Source: Dictyobacter kobayashii (GTDB lineage Bacteria; Chloroflexota; Ktedonobacteria; Ktedonobacterales; Ktedonobacteraceae). Taken from it: a stretch of DNA of 64,000 nucleotides. Below, piece by piece: positions 25,945 to 36,675 of the stretch. A program made the translations under genes and the position numbers. Numbering within the stretch: the stretch's first letter is position 1; the number at the start of each line of letters is the position of its first letter. Under the pieces are notes generated by a model, which was given only the letters and a program-made list of their open reading frames with translations, did no database searches and was not told where the DNA came from. The stretch covers positions 1,116,001 through 1,180,000 of the forward strand of contig NZ_BIFS01000001.1 in assembly GCF_003967555.1 (NCBI RefSeq), written 5' to 3'.

Positions 25945-26759
25945 ATGTTCGGTTTCTCCTGGTCTGAATTTGCCATCATATACGGCGCAGCGTTGTTCGG
26001 CGTCGTCTGCGTCACCCCCTACACGCTGGAACTGGGCCGCGATACGCTCAGAAAGGCCCAGGAGCGGATGCGCCGGCCACTGTGGGTGCTCGGGCTGCTC
26101 CAGGGGCGCAGAACGCCGTCCTGATGGCAGTGGCGACCGGCCTGGGGTTGCTCATCGCGCATCATCTCGGCCTGGGCGCCCCGTTGCTTGAGGGCCTGCT
26201 TGCAGGCAAAGCGGTCACGGCGCAGGCGCAGGCGATCATCGTGCCTGCCCTGATCCTGGGAGGGGTTCCCACCGTGCTCCTCTTGCTCCTGGAGATCACG
26301 GTCTTCTGGCCGCGCCTGCCGCAGGCTATGCGCACCGCGTTTCCAATTCCTGCCCTCTGGAAACGCTTCCTGGCGTGCTTCTATGGCGGCATCGCGGAGG
26401 AGTTGCTGTGTCGCCTGTTTTTGCTTTCGTTGCTGGCCTGGCTCATCGGCCTGGTCTGGCATGTGTCTGATGGGCGACCGGCGCTGGGAGCCTTCTGGGT
26501 TGCCAATATCCTCGCTGCGGTGATCTTTGGCCTCGCGCACCTGCCGACGACTGCCGCGCTGGTTAAGCTGACTCCCATGCTGGTCATACGTGCTATCCTC
26601 CTCAATGGCATTCTTGGCATCGCCTTCGGTTACCTCTTCTGGCAGTATGGCCTTGAGGCGGCGATGCTGGCCCATTTCACTGCTGATCTCGTGCTGCACA
26701 TCATTGGAGACTCCATTGCGAAACAGATCCGTGCGGTGGAGGCAAGAGCGCAGGGGTAA
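25945..26759 (+). CDS. CPBP intramembrane metalloprotease, frameshifted
   Basis: Starts at the ATG at 25945 with GAGGTAATATC upstream. The frame stops after about 60 codons but continues in another frame if one G is added to the GGGG run at 26103-26106, joining LLQG to AQNAVLMAV. Restored length is about 270 residues with seven or more membrane helices. CPBP motifs are present: AEELLCRLF (EExxxR), FGLAHLP and LAHFTADLV. Proteases of this family process prenylated or bacteriocin-related peptides. GC-rich. Probably one base wrong in the sequence, or a fresh mutation. Confidence 0.75.
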
Positions 26760-26798
26760 CACCACGAAAGAAACTGACGTGTTTCAAAAGGAGCCAGC

Positions 26799-26993
26799 AT
26801 GAACCCGCTCATCGTTCTTCCAATCATTTGTACCTTGTTGGCAGCCAGTTTTTGGCTTTGGATGGCCTGGGATTTAGGGGGAAATACTCGTTTGTCGAGC
26901 ACCGAAAAGACGTACTGGATTGCGGCCTTTTTGTTTCTGAATATCTTTGCCGCCGTTTTCTACTATGTCTATGAATATCGCACGAGGCGGTAA
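26799..26993 (+). CDS. Small two-TM protein, PLDc_N-like
   Basis: A 64-residue protein with AAAGGAG before ATG 26799. Two membrane helices (about 4-24 and 38-56) around a short loop, closing with FYYVYEYRTRR. The Trp-rich first helix and the YY-rich C-terminus are typical of the PLDc_N (phospholipase D N-terminal-like) family found as stand-alone small proteins. It lies between two CPBP proteases and may be an associated membrane partner or immunity-like factor. Confidence 0.6.
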   Translation: MNPLIVLPIICTLLAASFWLWMAWDLGGNTRLSSTEKTYWIAAFLFLNIFAAVFYYVYEYRTRR

Positions 26994-27127
26994 CATTCGC
27001 ACACATCACCAGGGCACGCCGGAGGAGGTAGCTTTTCGGTAGATGATGGGTGAAAGACAGGATGATCTCACATCACTTCGTTTCGCGACCTTTCGTTGCG
27101 CATCCCAGAGAAAAAGGGAAACACAAG

Positions 27128-28247
27128 ATGCTTGAAACAGCGCCAAACATACCAGAACGCCTCACGGAGCGGCCCAACTGGGGCCATGTCGGAGCGTTTC
27201 TCGGCCTCACCTTCGGGTTAACCTGGCTGCTTGACCTGATCATCTACATGCATGGTGGCCTGGGCACACCAGGAAGCCTGGGCGTCGTGCAAGTGCAAAT
27301 GCTCTGCCCGGCATTCAGCGCGATCGTGCTTCAGAGGTTCTTTTTTCGGATCAGTCCACTCCATCAGAAACGGCCTGTCGGGCGGGAGCGGTGGTTTTAC
27401 TCCTTCTTCCTCCTGTTCGCTGTCATCTCTGTATTGGCCATCCTGGGAACGTATCTGGGTCCGGTCCAGGGGAGAGCGGGGCTGGTCGCCGCCGTCGTTC
27501 CTGAAGGGCTCGCTGTGGTGGGCCTGCTCCTGCTCCTGATACTCCGCCGTGTGGCAGGTCGCGAGGCGATGAGCCGAGTTGGACTGTCCTGGGGAAAGTG
27601 GCAAGATTGGCTGCGCTTTGCCCCGGCCATCGTGGCGTTTTACGTGCTGCAAGTAGCGCTGAATGCCCTCTTTGGCTTGGGTCCGGTCCATCCGTCGCTT
27701 GTAGCCATCCCTCCAAAAATCAGCCCCACTCCGTTCGTGATTCTGATCGGGGTGGAAGCAATTCTGGTCGCGCCGATCCTGGCGCTCGTCATTGCTTTTG
27801 GCGAAGAGTACGGCTGGCGGGGATATCTGCAAAGCGAGCTGCTGAAGATGGGGCGGGTGCGCGGTGTGCTGCTGGTGGGCGTGATCTGGGGAGCCTGGCA
27901 CTGGCCGCTCATTCTCATGGGCTTCAGTTATCCAAACTATCCACTACTCGGTCTGCTGCTGACTGTGCTCTTCACGATGGGTTTTGCGATCGTTCTCGGT
28001 ACTGCCGTGCTCAGATCAGGGAGTGTTCTGCTCGCAGCCTATCTGCATGCCCTCAACGACCAGACGACAGGTTTCATCGTCTTTCTGGGCTACAAGCCGT
28101 TCAACCCCGCTTTTTTCCTTTGGGGTCGGTATCTATGGCATAGCAACCCTGGCGCTGATCACGCTTCTCCTCCTGCGTACCCCTGTCTGGCGAGGCAGGG
28201 GCAGTTCCCTGGCCTCTCCCTCGTCGGGAGGGGATCAGGTGAAGTGA
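27128..28247 (+). CDS. CPBP intramembrane metalloprotease, frameshifted near its C-terminus
   Basis: ATG 27128 has AAGGGA upstream. Eight or so membrane helices carry the CPBP motifs: FGEEYGWRGYLQ (EExxxR), WGAWHWPLILMG and LAAYLHALNDQ. After YKPFNPAF the expected continuation (SFGVGIYGIATLALITLL) lies in another frame; removing one T from the TTTTTT run at 28111-28116 restores it and gives about 370 residues ending at 28247. As written, the frame runs into the transposase region. Second protease of the cassette; its substrate is unknown. Confidence 0.75.
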
Positions 28248-28343
28248 AAAGCGTCTCTGTGTGTTTGGTGTGTCTGTCGAGCATTCCTCGATCAGATTCA
28301 GTGGAGGAGAAAGGAACTTGCCTACGGCCTGGAGAACACAAAT

Positions 28344-29942
28344 ATGGCGAGAAAAAACTGTCGTGCCCCAGCCTCGGCAGAGCAAACGCTGACGTGCCTG
28401 CGGACTCATTGCGACTATTGTGGTCACCCGATAGTAGTGGCGTACCGCACGCAACGAACCATTACTACATTGCAGGGCAATTGTCGGCTCATTCTGCGTG
28501 TGCGTCGGTGTCACAATCCAGCCTGCGAGTGGTATCATCGCGCTTTTCGGCCTGAAGAGGAGGGAAAATGGGCCTTACCGCACGGGGAGTTCGGTCTGGA
28601 TGTGATTGCCCTGGTGGGGTCGCTGCGCTATACCGCTCATCAGAGTGTTCCCGAAATCCACCAGGCTCTCTGTGGCCGAGGTGTGCCGATAGCTGAGCGA
28701 ACAGTCACCCACCTGCTCCAGCGCTACGAGGAATTGGTGGCACTTCATCTGACTGATCAGGCTCGTTTACGCGACCGGCTCAAAGAGCAGGGGCAGGTGA
28801 TCCTGGCACTTGATGGGTTACAACCAGATGTGGGCCACGAAGTTCTCTGGGTTGTGCGAGATTGTCTCTCTGGAGAGGTGCTACTCGCTCGGAGTCTGTT
28901 AAGTGCATGCGAAGCCGATCTGGCAAATCTGCTGCGTGAGGTGAAGCAAATGCTTGACGGCATCCCTATTCGGGGAGTGGTCTCGGATGGGCAACATTCC
29001 ATTCGCAATGCGGTTCAAACAGTATTACCGGACATGCCACATCAGTTGTGCCACTTCCATTATCTGCGCGAAGCAGCCAAGCTAGTCTATGAAGCAGATC
29101 GGCACGCCAAGAAAGAACTGAAAAAGCATGTTCGTGGCGTCCGTCCGATTGAACGAGCCGTCGAAAAACGCAATGACGTAGAGGCTGAGGCTATCTGCGG
29201 CTATTGCCTGGCGGTGCGCAGTGCCTTGACCGATGATGGCCGACTACCGTTAGGGGCTCCAGGGCTCAAGCTCTATGAACGGATTACTGCCATTGCGACT
29301 TCGCTCACGCGGGTCTCTAAAAAGGGGGCTTGCCGCGTGAGCTCGAACGCATGCGCGCGTTTTTGACGAAAGGACTCACCGAAACCGCCGCCCTGTGGCC
29401 TGATGTCGAACAAGGCTATGCCTGGGTGCATCGGGCGGCGCATTTGCTCTCCAACGATGACAACCTGTCGGCTTCAGAGATACGCCAGACCTACGGAACA
29501 CTCCTGGCAGAAATGGAGCAGACGCCGACCTCCTCTGAACCTCTCGCTACCATGCTCTCCACCTTTCGCAAAGTGACGGCGAGCTATTGGCCTGGTCTCT
29601 TTCATTGCTACAACCAGCCTGATCTCCCGCGTACCAACAACGAGTTAGAGCAGTATTTTGGTTCGGCGCGCTATCATGAACGACGAGCAACCGGGCGAAA
29701 ACAGGCGTCGCCCGGTGTTGTCGTCCGTGGAGCGGTTCGAGTCGTGGCCTCTGTCGCCTCTCGTCTGCATACCTTTTCTGGAGCAACTTTCCCCATCTAG
29801 CCTCACTCGATGGCGTGCTTTACGGAGCGAGCTGAATCAGCGGCAAGAGGCTCGATGTATGCAACGTCGCTTCCGCGCTTCTCCTGAAAGCTACCTCGCA
29901 GCCCTTGAAGATAAGCTCAGCAAAGAAAGATTACCGCCGTAG
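28344..29942 (+). pseudogene. DDE transposase (family unresolved), two frameshifts
   Basis: ATG 28344 has GGAGA upstream. The N-terminus has a C4 zinc-ribbon pattern (CDYCGH, then CHNPAC). The core carries ILALDGLQPD and VVSDGQHSIRNAV (likely catalytic Asp pair), a CHFHYLREA segment, and TNNELEQYFGSARYHERR in the distal part (likely catalytic Glu). Two one-base changes in GGGGG (29324-29328) and TTTT (29774-29777) split it into three frames; restored length is about 530 residues. It resembles transposases of ISL3/ISNCY-like groups, common in Ktedonobacteria. Terminal repeats were not found. Confidence 0.75.
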
Positions 29943-30442
29943 AAAAAAAGGAGAAAGGAGAGCGGCAATTCCTTCCCAATTGCGAAATGGCAAGGGGGAT
30001 ATAAGCTATATTGTCGGGAAGAGAAATGCACCAAACATACAATCTGAATCTAGAAGCAGTCCTATCTGTCCTGATGCGTCGTCAACTCTCAGGAACGCTC
30101 TCTGCCAATGTCCCAAAAGGAAAGGGAGTAAGAGAACCATTTCGTATTGAGATGGCAATCGACCATGGGCGTATTCAGTCATGTGATATAAAAGGCGCTC
30201 AAAAATATTTACGGGGGGATGAGGCATTGAAGACGATTGCTCAGTTGGGTGTGCTACCCTGGCTCTTCGAACCGGCCGCCACTAATGTCAAGGCCGGTGT
30301 CATGACGAGCCGATTTGGAATTGGTCGCCCCAATCAAACGAACGGTAAAAAACAAACGTTGAGAACGTCAGCGATGAAAACGCCGACCAAACCGCGCCGG
30401 AATCCAGGCGATCCCAACGCCGACATCGTGAACGCCGGTTGA

Positions 30443-31237
30443 CTACACGCCGGTGGGCAAATCGCCGGCGGCATGTCGTGCTGTGTCTGACAAGGTTGAG
30501 GGGGTTCGGCTCTCTGTTCGGCGCTCCTTCATGCGGTAACTGCTCCCATTGATGGCGATGACCTCTGCATGATGCAGGAGCCGGTCAAGCAAAGCCGTCG
30601 CCAGTACCTCATCCCCCAGTAACGCTCCCCAGCCAGTAAAGCTGGTATTGGACGTCAGGATAATGGAGCCGTGCTCATAGCGGGCTGCCACCAACTCAAA
30701 GAAGTGATGAGCCTGTTCGGCGGTGAGCCTGGTGTAGCCCACCTCATCAATGATGAGCAAACTGGGCGCAATGTAGCGCCGCAGGCGCTGACGCATGAGA
30801 CCAGGATGCGAGGCACTCTCCAGGGACTGAGCCAGTTCCGCCAGCGTCGTAAACAGGACGCTGTGTCCCTCTGCCAGTGCCCGATTGGCTAGAGCCAGGC
30901 TCAAATGCGTCTTGCCCGTTCCCGGAGGGCCGAGAAAGATCACATTGGTGCAGGTCCGCACAAAGGACAGATCGGCCAACTCCCGGATGCGCCGCTCGGA
31001 GAGCGAGGGTTGGAACGAAAAATCGAAACCCTCCACCGTTTTTTTGCTGGGAATGCGTGCAGCCTTGAGACGGCGAGCTGTGGCTTTTTGCTCGCGGCCA
31101 TCCAGCTCTGCGCCCAAGGCTCGCTCCACCATGGTTTCATACGTCCATTGTTCTCGCCGGGCCGTTTCCAGTAACTGGGGTAACGCCGTTTGCAGGTGGG
31201 TCAAGTTCAGTTGCTTGTACGCGGTGATTGACTTCAT
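30443..31237 (-). CDS. istB: IS21 helper ATPase IstB
   Basis: A 264-residue AAA+ ATPase. ATG 31237 has GGAGGTGGGAGC upstream. Walker A is GPPGTGKTH, Walker B is LLIIDEVGY, sensor SNTSF follows, and the arginine finger region is LLDRLLHHAEV. IstB assembles on target DNA and stimulates the IstA transposase. Its start overlaps the istA stop region by four bases, the usual translational coupling of IS21. All motifs look intact. Confidence 0.9.
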   Translation of the reverse strand: MKSITAYKQLNLTHLQTALPQLLETARREQWTYETMVERALGAELDGREQKATARRLKAARIPSKKTVEGFDFSFQPSLSERRIRELADLSFVRTCTNVIFLGPPGTGKTHLSLALANRALAEGHSVLFTTLAELAQSLESASHPGLMRQRLRRYIAPSLLIIDEVGYTRLTAEQAHHFFELVAARYEHGSIILTSNTSFTGWGALLGDEVLATALLDRLLHHAEVIAINGSSYRMKERRTESRTPSTLSDTARHAAGDLPTGV

Positions 31238-32482
31238 GCTCCCACCTCCGCTCCGGCCGACACGCCACAATACTGGTCATACTCGGCCAGGGCCCGGCTT
31301 TGCACCTGTGGTGCCTGCTGTTGGTGGCCTAAGGGTGCTCCTGCTCGTCGGATCGCCGAGGCTGAGGGAATACCCGTCCATTGCTCTGGATGCGGCACAC
31401 TCTCTTGTGAGCGAGGACGCTTCTCGATGGCGAACACCTCTTGGCCCTGCGACCAAACCGTGAGCACACCCTTGCGTTCACGAACCTGCACTGTGGTTCC
31501 GGCCAGATGCAGCGTGCCTGGCAACCCGTAGAGCACGCCATCGTAGGAGACATAGCCATCCCAGGTGACTTTGCGTTCTTCGGTGGCAAAGCGCTCCCAG
31601 GCAAAGGCTTGAGGCAAGGGCTGGAGCTTCTCCACCTCCAAACGATCGACCGGGCGAGCATGAGTCGTGCGGTGCACGCGGGAATTGATGCGCTCACACC
31701 AGCGATGGGCCTGGCGATTGAGATCATCGAGATCGGTGAAAGTCACCCCGGCCCAAAAGCTCTGCTTCACATAACTCACGGTGCGCTCGACCTTGCCTTT
31801 CGTCTGTGGGGTGTAAGGCTTGCAGACGCGGGCGGTGACCCCAATGGAGACCATGAAGTCAGCAAAGCGAGGATTCCAACGAGGTTTGTTCTCCTGCATT
31901 TCGAGCAACACGCTTTTCATGCGGTCAGTCAGCGCAGACCGGGTCAGGCCTCCGAAGTATTCAAACGCCTCCATCAAGCAGCGAATGAGCGTTGGAGTAT
32001 CGCAGCGCTTCACAAAGGTCACAAAGCGCATGCGCGAATAGCCCAACACCGCGGTAAAGCCATAGAATTTATGGATGATGCCTTCCTGTTCATACGTGAA
32101 CTCGCCCCAATCAAATTGGACCTGGTGGCCTGGCTCGGTTTCATAGCGTTGCACGGGCGCATGTCCTGCCACCACCGGCGGAGGGATGGACGAACTCCTT
32201 CAAGATGCTGATCCCGCCGGTGTACCCCATCGGCTGTAATCGTGCGTAGATCACTTCACAATTGATGCAATGATCTTCCATCACCCAACGCGTAATCTGT
32301 TCTTTGAATGGATCAAGCTTTGAAGGCCGAGGCGGGCGTGGTTTCGGGATCACCGCTTCTGGATGGGCAAGATATTTGCGCACAGTGGTCCGCGAAATCT
32401 CCAATTTCTGGGCAATTTCCTGAACCGTCTTCCCTTGTTGATGTAAATCGTGTATTGTATTCACGGTCTGACTCCTGAGCAT
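31234..32482 (-). CDS. istA: IS21 transposase IstA, frameshifted
   Basis: ATG 32482 opens an N-terminal HTH (GKTVQEIAQKLEISRTTVRKYL). The frame breaks near 32183 in a GGG/CCC run where ILKEFVHP should continue as PPVVAGHAPVQRY. The rest carries the DDE core: VQFDWGEF (first Asp), SALTDRMKSV (second Asp), TKGKVERTVSYVK (Glu), then the C-terminal beta domain. Restored length is about 415 residues, near-normal for IS21. The frameshift may be a sequencing artefact; otherwise the element cannot transpose on its own. Confidence 0.85.
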
Positions 32483-33059
32483 GTCGGTCTCCTGAGGTTG
32501 TGTTTTTGATTTTCCTCAGAATACCGCCTTCTTGGGGGTCGGTCAATTCTATTCCGGCTCGAGTATACACCGTCTTTAATACTAACACCCAATCGCATCA
32601 ATCAATCTCAACAATGTCTCCAGCTAACCCACCAGCTATGCCACCAGTTCCATGGTCACCCTATAGTGGATCGGGTATTCAACAACAATTCTCACCAGCA
32701 CGCCCGGTTAATAATCCTACCTGGATACCAGGAAAAGTGGACATACTTTCATCAACCGATCTCTCGCGACTGCCGCGACCACATTTTCAGGTGTATGCCA
32801 ATGTAGATGGGAAACGCTCAGTAGCGGAGATAGCTTATCTGCTGAGAACCACACCAGATAGGATCGAGAACATCTTACGCGATTTGGTTTCGTGGGGCCT
32901 GGTAAGGCCTGTTTGATCTGGATTCAAACTCAGATATGTATTTACGGCAAAAAACATTGCATGGGTTCAAGCCTCGGGTTTTCCATGAGATAAGTTAAAG
33001 ATAGGAGGATAAGACATGTACAGCAAACATCCTCCAGAGAGGATAAACGGACATAAATT

Positions 33060-34136
33060 ATGCAAGGTAATTTCGACAGGAGTATAGTACAACAGGATGT
33101 AGGTTTCTGGAGACGTATCGCGAACTGGTGGTATGGAATTTCGACACCACCAGAACCAGGTGGTGCGGCACCATATGAAGAGCGTGAGGTTATACGGCGC
33201 TCACGTCTGGCCAGCATCATTATCCTGATCGTGTTTATCGGCAATTTTCCATCCCTACCAGCGGCTATCATTGGTCCAAACAAAATTTTACTTCCGATCC
33301 TGGGAATACAACTCATCGCGACCATAGTGGCCTTTTTTCTGAATAAGCGTGGACATGTTAATTGGGCAGGTGCCCTGGTGGTCTTCTTTCTGGCCATTGG
33401 CATGATGGCCAACGTGGCAACTAATCCTGGAGGCATTACAGTACAGGTTGTACCCCTCTTTGCGATTCTCGTTATTCCAGAAATTCTGGCCGCCGCTATG
33501 CTCCCAGCGTACTGGGTATTTATTATGGCTCTCATCAATATTGTATTTAGCTTTTATGCCATTACTTATATGCATGCTCCCAACCTTTCACAACAGGACC
33601 TTCAATTTGCTTATTCCAATGGTGGAGCGCTGACAGCAACCGTCCAAGTAATTGTAGCTGGCGTTTCGTTCCTCTGGAATCTCAGCCTTGGTAGAGCATT
33701 GCGCGAGAAAGACCAGGCCGAGGAGATCGCACGGCTGGAGAGCGATCTCTCTGAGCAGTCGATGCAGATTATGCGCGAAAAAGAACAATTGGAACAGAGC
33801 ATTGAACTGATTATTCAGACTCAATCACGTGTTGCCAATGGAGACCTGAATGCCCGCGTGCCACTGACACAGGATAATGTGCTGTGGTCGGTAGGTGGCG
33901 CTTTGAATAATATGATTTCACGCCTGCAACGCACGCGCGCGACAGAAAAAGAGTTAGAAGTAACCCGCAACAGTGCAGCAACCTTGATCAATTTGATCCG
34001 CGCTCGCAAGGCTGGTATGCCAGGTCCCCAATATAATCGCACAGGCACTGTTATCGATGCCATTACGATGGAAGTGTTCTCACCCAATGAACAACGCCGG
34101 GCCATCGATGAACAGTCAGCACAAAAAAATTACTAG
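33060..34136 (+). CDS. Six-TM protein with HAMP-like domain
   Basis: A 358-residue protein. Six hydrophobic helices between about residues 45 and 225, then a coiled-coil (DQAEEIARLESDL) and a HAMP-like segment (VANGDLNARVPLTQDN, about 275-325) and a short tail. There is no kinase or output domain, so it may relay a membrane signal to a partner. It follows the gene interrupted by IS21 and may have been in one transcript with it. The pairing with a DUF4388-like protein is suggestive of a signalling pair, which the insertion would break. Confidence 0.65.
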   Translation: MQGNFDRSIVQQDVGFWRRIANWWYGISTPPEPGGAAPYEEREVIRRSRLASIIILIVFIGNFPSLPAAIIGPNKILLPILGIQLIATIVAFFLNKRGHVNWAGALVVFFLAIGMMANVATNPGGITVQVVPLFAILVIPEILAAAMLPAYWVFIMALINIVFSFYAITYMHAPNLSQQDLQFAYSNGGALTATVQVIVAGVSFLWNLSLGRALREKDQAEEIARLESDLSEQSMQIMREKEQLEQSIELIIQTQSRVANGDLNARVPLTQDNVLWSVGGALNNMISRLQRTRATEKELEVTRNSAATLINLIRARKAGMPGPQYNRTGTVIDAITMEVFSPNEQRRAIDEQSAQKNY

Positions 34137-34208
34137 ATCTGCCGTAAATAACGATACTTATCATATTTACAACAGATCTGCTCATGAAAGGATATATAAA
34201 GAAAATAT

Positions 34209-35171
34209 ATGAAAGCAATACGTATTCAAGAACGTGGTGCTATCGATGTGATGAAAGTTACGGAGATTGAGCGGCCTCAACCCGCCCAGGGCCAGGTTTT
34301 GATCAAGGTAGCTGTGGCTGGCATCAATTATGCAGATATTGGTCAGCGTACAGGTGCTTATCCTTATTTGATGCCACTACCACTGACGCTGGGCTTCGAG
34401 GCGGCTGGCGTAATTGAAGAGGTGGGCGCGGGTGTCTCAGAATTGAGCCTGGGCACACGTGTGGTCTCGCTCGTCGATGGTGGCTATGCTGAATATGCGC
34501 TGGCCAACGCCACCGATATCATAGTGCTACCAGAAGCTGTCAGCTTTGCCGAAGCCGTCATGATCCCAGTACAGGGACAGACAGCATACCTGGCATTGCA
34601 AGCAGCTCGCCTGCACCAGGGCGATCAGGTCCTGGTCCACTCAGCGGCGGGAGGAGTTGGTTCAATCGCCATTCAACTGGCAAAATTGTTAGGTGCCAGC
34701 ACAGTGATTGGTACCACTACCAGTGCTGAAAAAGTTGAGTACATTCGTTCCCTGGGAGCCGATGTAGTAATCAACACGAAAGATGCATCCTGGGTAGAGC
34801 AGGTGTTACAGGCGACTGGAGGTCGAGGAGTTGATGTCCTGCTCGAAACGATCGGTGGTGAGATCGGACAACAGAGCCTGGGATGTATTGCTCCCTTTGG
34901 TCGCATGATGGTATATGGAACGTTAACTGGAGCACCGACGCTCTTCGCAGCACAGGCGCTAACCGGCAAGTGCATCAGTGTCATTGGTTATAACACCAAT
35001 ATACAGAGCCTGGCAGATCAGATGCACGCCAGCCATGAACTGCTCAAGTACATCAGCTCTAAGCAGCTTCATGTGATCCATGACTCCGCGTTTCCGCTGG
35101 ACAGGGCTGTTGAGGCTCACCAGGCTATCCAGGCTGGAAAAACACGCGGAAAAGTCATCTTGACTAACTAA
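34209..35171 (+). CDS. Quinone oxidoreductase-type alcohol dehydrogenase (MDR superfamily)
   Basis: A 320-residue zinc-independent medium-chain dehydrogenase. The GroES-like N-terminal domain has GINYADIGQRTG, typical of quinone oxidoreductase, followed by EAAGVIEEVGAGV. The NADPH-binding Rossmann domain has VHSAAGGVGSIAIQLAKL (nucleotide loop AAGGVG). Closing motif AIQAGKTRGKVIL. These enzymes reduce quinones or enals with NADPH. It has no zinc-ligand cysteine cluster. The start follows a GGATAT region and matches family length. Confidence 0.9.
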   Translation: MKAIRIQERGAIDVMKVTEIERPQPAQGQVLIKVAVAGINYADIGQRTGAYPYLMPLPLTLGFEAAGVIEEVGAGVSELSLGTRVVSLVDGGYAEYALANATDIIVLPEAVSFAEAVMIPVQGQTAYLALQAARLHQGDQVLVHSAAGGVGSIAIQLAKLLGASTVIGTTTSAEKVEYIRSLGADVVINTKDASWVEQVLQATGGRGVDVLLETIGGEIGQQSLGCIAPFGRMMVYGTLTGAPTLFAAQALTGKCISVIGYNTNIQSLADQMHASHELLKYISSKQLHVIHDSAFPLDRAVEAHQAIQAGKTRGKVILTN

Positions 35172-35320
35172 ACGGATAGTCATATTTTTGGCGTTCGTTT
35201 TGTCGTCCATGGTGCGAGGGATCAATTTGGATCTCTCACACCATCAAAGGCGTCAGGTACCTTATATCTGAAAGTTCTATTATTTTTTATCTTTTCTTTA
35301 TCAAAGAAAGGGATATTCTT

Positions 35321-36613
35321 GTGAGTACACAAACGACTGGCGCAGAGTCGTTACAGGGAAATGAAGCCCAGAACTTGCAGTCGGGACCAACCAAACCCGT
35401 CAAATTGCCCTTCCAGCTACTCCTTTCACTGGCTAATACAGTGGTCTGGCTATCGATTATTCCACTGCAACAGCTGTTATTACCAAATCAGGTCGCAGCG
35501 ATTGACCCAAAGAATAAAGTAGCTATGCTCTCGCTGGTCTTATCACTGTCCGGTATCACATCTGTAATTGCCCAGCCTCTGGCGGGTGCCTTCAGCGATC
35601 GAACCACCTCGCGCTTTGGCCGCCGCCGCCCCTGGATTCTGGCAGGCCTGATGCTGACAGTCATCTCCATGGTCTTGCTGGCTAATGCCCATAGTATCAT
35701 CGCCCTGGTTATCTTATTTTCCATCTTTGGCCTGGTAATGGGCATGATTCTTTCGCCATTGCTGGCCATTATCCCAGACATGGTACCAGTCAAACAACGT
35801 GCTGTGGTCTCGGCTTTTGTCGGCTTAGCCCAGCCGCTGGGTATTCTGATTGGTATTATTTTGATCGCCCAGGTCATTAAATCCACTCAGACCTCCTACT
35901 ACGTTATCGCTGGTATTCTGACAGTCGTGCTCGCCATATTCTTACTGGTAACACGCGAAGAGCCACTAGCAAAAGACGCTCTACCTCCATTCTCATGGAA
36001 AGAGTTCTTCACGAGCTTCTTCAGTCCTCTCAAATCAGCTGACTATCGTTACACCTGGATCGCCCGCTTCCTGGTGATCCTGGCGCAAACAGTGCTGGTC
36101 GAGTTTATCCTTTATTATCTACAAGATGTAATCCACTATGATAGACTCTTCCCCGGCCAGACAGCTGATCAGGGTGTTGCGATGTTCCAGGGTATCGAGA
36201 CCCTTGCTCTGATCGTGTCAACTATTGTATCTGGTATCATTTCTGATAAGCTCCAGCGCCGCAAACCTTTCGTGATCGCGGCCAGCCTGATCATGACGGT
36301 GGCACTATTTTTGATTGCCTTTGTGCCTAGCTGGCCAGTCGTACTGGCGGTAGCCGTTATCTTTGGCATTGGCTTCGGTACCTACCTCTCGTCAGATATC
36401 GCTCTGGCCACCCAGGTCTTACCTAAAGCACAAAGCCAGGGTAAAGATCTAGGCTTGATCACAGCAGCCAATATTCTGCCCGAGTTGTTATTTCCATTGA
36501 TTGCCGCGATTGCTTTTAGCCTCTTTAATGGCTATCCAGCAGCATTTGCGATTGCTGGCATTGCAACCTTGCTTGGCGCAGTGATTATTATCCCAATCAA
36601 AAGCGTGCGCTAA
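35321..36613 (+). CDS. MFS transporter
   Basis: A 430-residue membrane protein with 12 predicted helices, start GTG 35321. Major-facilitator loop motifs are visible: SDRTTSRFGRRRPWI (loop 2-3) and SDKLQRRKPFVI (loop 8-9). The sequence pattern (GRRRPWILAG) is close to the SLC45/GPH-like sugar transporters. No substrate is given by the sequence. A strong terminator follows. Confidence 0.85.
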   Translation: MSTQTTGAESLQGNEAQNLQSGPTKPVKLPFQLLLSLANTVVWLSIIPLQQLLLPNQVAAIDPKNKVAMLSLVLSLSGITSVIAQPLAGAFSDRTTSRFGRRRPWILAGLMLTVISMVLLANAHSIIALVILFSIFGLVMGMILSPLLAIIPDMVPVKQRAVVSAFVGLAQPLGILIGIILIAQVIKSTQTSYYVIAGILTVVLAIFLLVTREEPLAKDALPPFSWKEFFTSFFSPLKSADYRYTWIARFLVILAQTVLVEFILYYLQDVIHYDRLFPGQTADQGVAMFQGIETLALIVSTIVSGIISDKLQRRKPFVIAASLIMTVALFLIAFVPSWPVVLAVAVIFGIGFGTYLSSDIALATQVLPKAQSQGKDLGLITAANILPELLFPLIAAIAFSLFNGYPAAFAIAGIATLLGAVIIIPIKSVR

Positions 36614-36628
36614 AAAACTCTCCTTCCG

Positions 36629-36675
36629 GGCACTTCCAGGCTATAAATATAGTACTGGAAGTGCCTCATTTTTTG
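36629..36675 (+). terminator. Intrinsic terminator
   Basis: GGCACTTCCAG pairs perfectly with CTGGAAGTGCC around an A/T loop, then a T tract (TTTTTTG). Confidence 0.85.

Larger units (their letters stand above)
30296..32571. mobile_element. IS21-family insertion sequence
   Basis: A 2.28-kb element with leftward istA and istB. The ends are inverted repeats: from the left GGTGT, then GAGCCG, GAATTG and CGGTA; the reverse complement of the right end has GGTGT, GAGCCG, GAATTG and CGGTA at the same offsets. The interrupted gene resumes in frame directly outside these ends. No target-site duplication is visible; a short CCG shared by both flanks is the only trace. Possibly mutated or lost. Confidence 0.85.
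30026..32916 (+). pseudogene. Gene interrupted by IS21 (DUF4388-like N-terminus, winged-helix-like C-terminus)
   Basis: The 5' part (30026-30295) reads from MHQTYNLNLEAVL to TNVKA; the 3' part (32572-32916) from VFNTNTQSHQ to GLVRPV. Joining 30295 to 32572 restores one frame exactly and gives about 204 residues. The N-terminal half (QLSGTLS, then EMAIDHGRIQSCDI) resembles effect domains of the DUF4388/PATAN type; after a Pro-rich linker the C-terminus (AEIAYLLRTTPDRIENILRDLVSWGLVRPV, cut here at YLL / RTTPDRIENILRDL) looks like a winged helix. The next gene (33060) follows after about 140 bases. Inactive while the IS is present. Confidence 0.7.

Noticed and set aside
28344..28555. Continuation of the CPBP protease frame into the transposase gene
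   Set aside because: The true protease C-terminus is in another frame after a T-run indel; the longer frame is an artefact.
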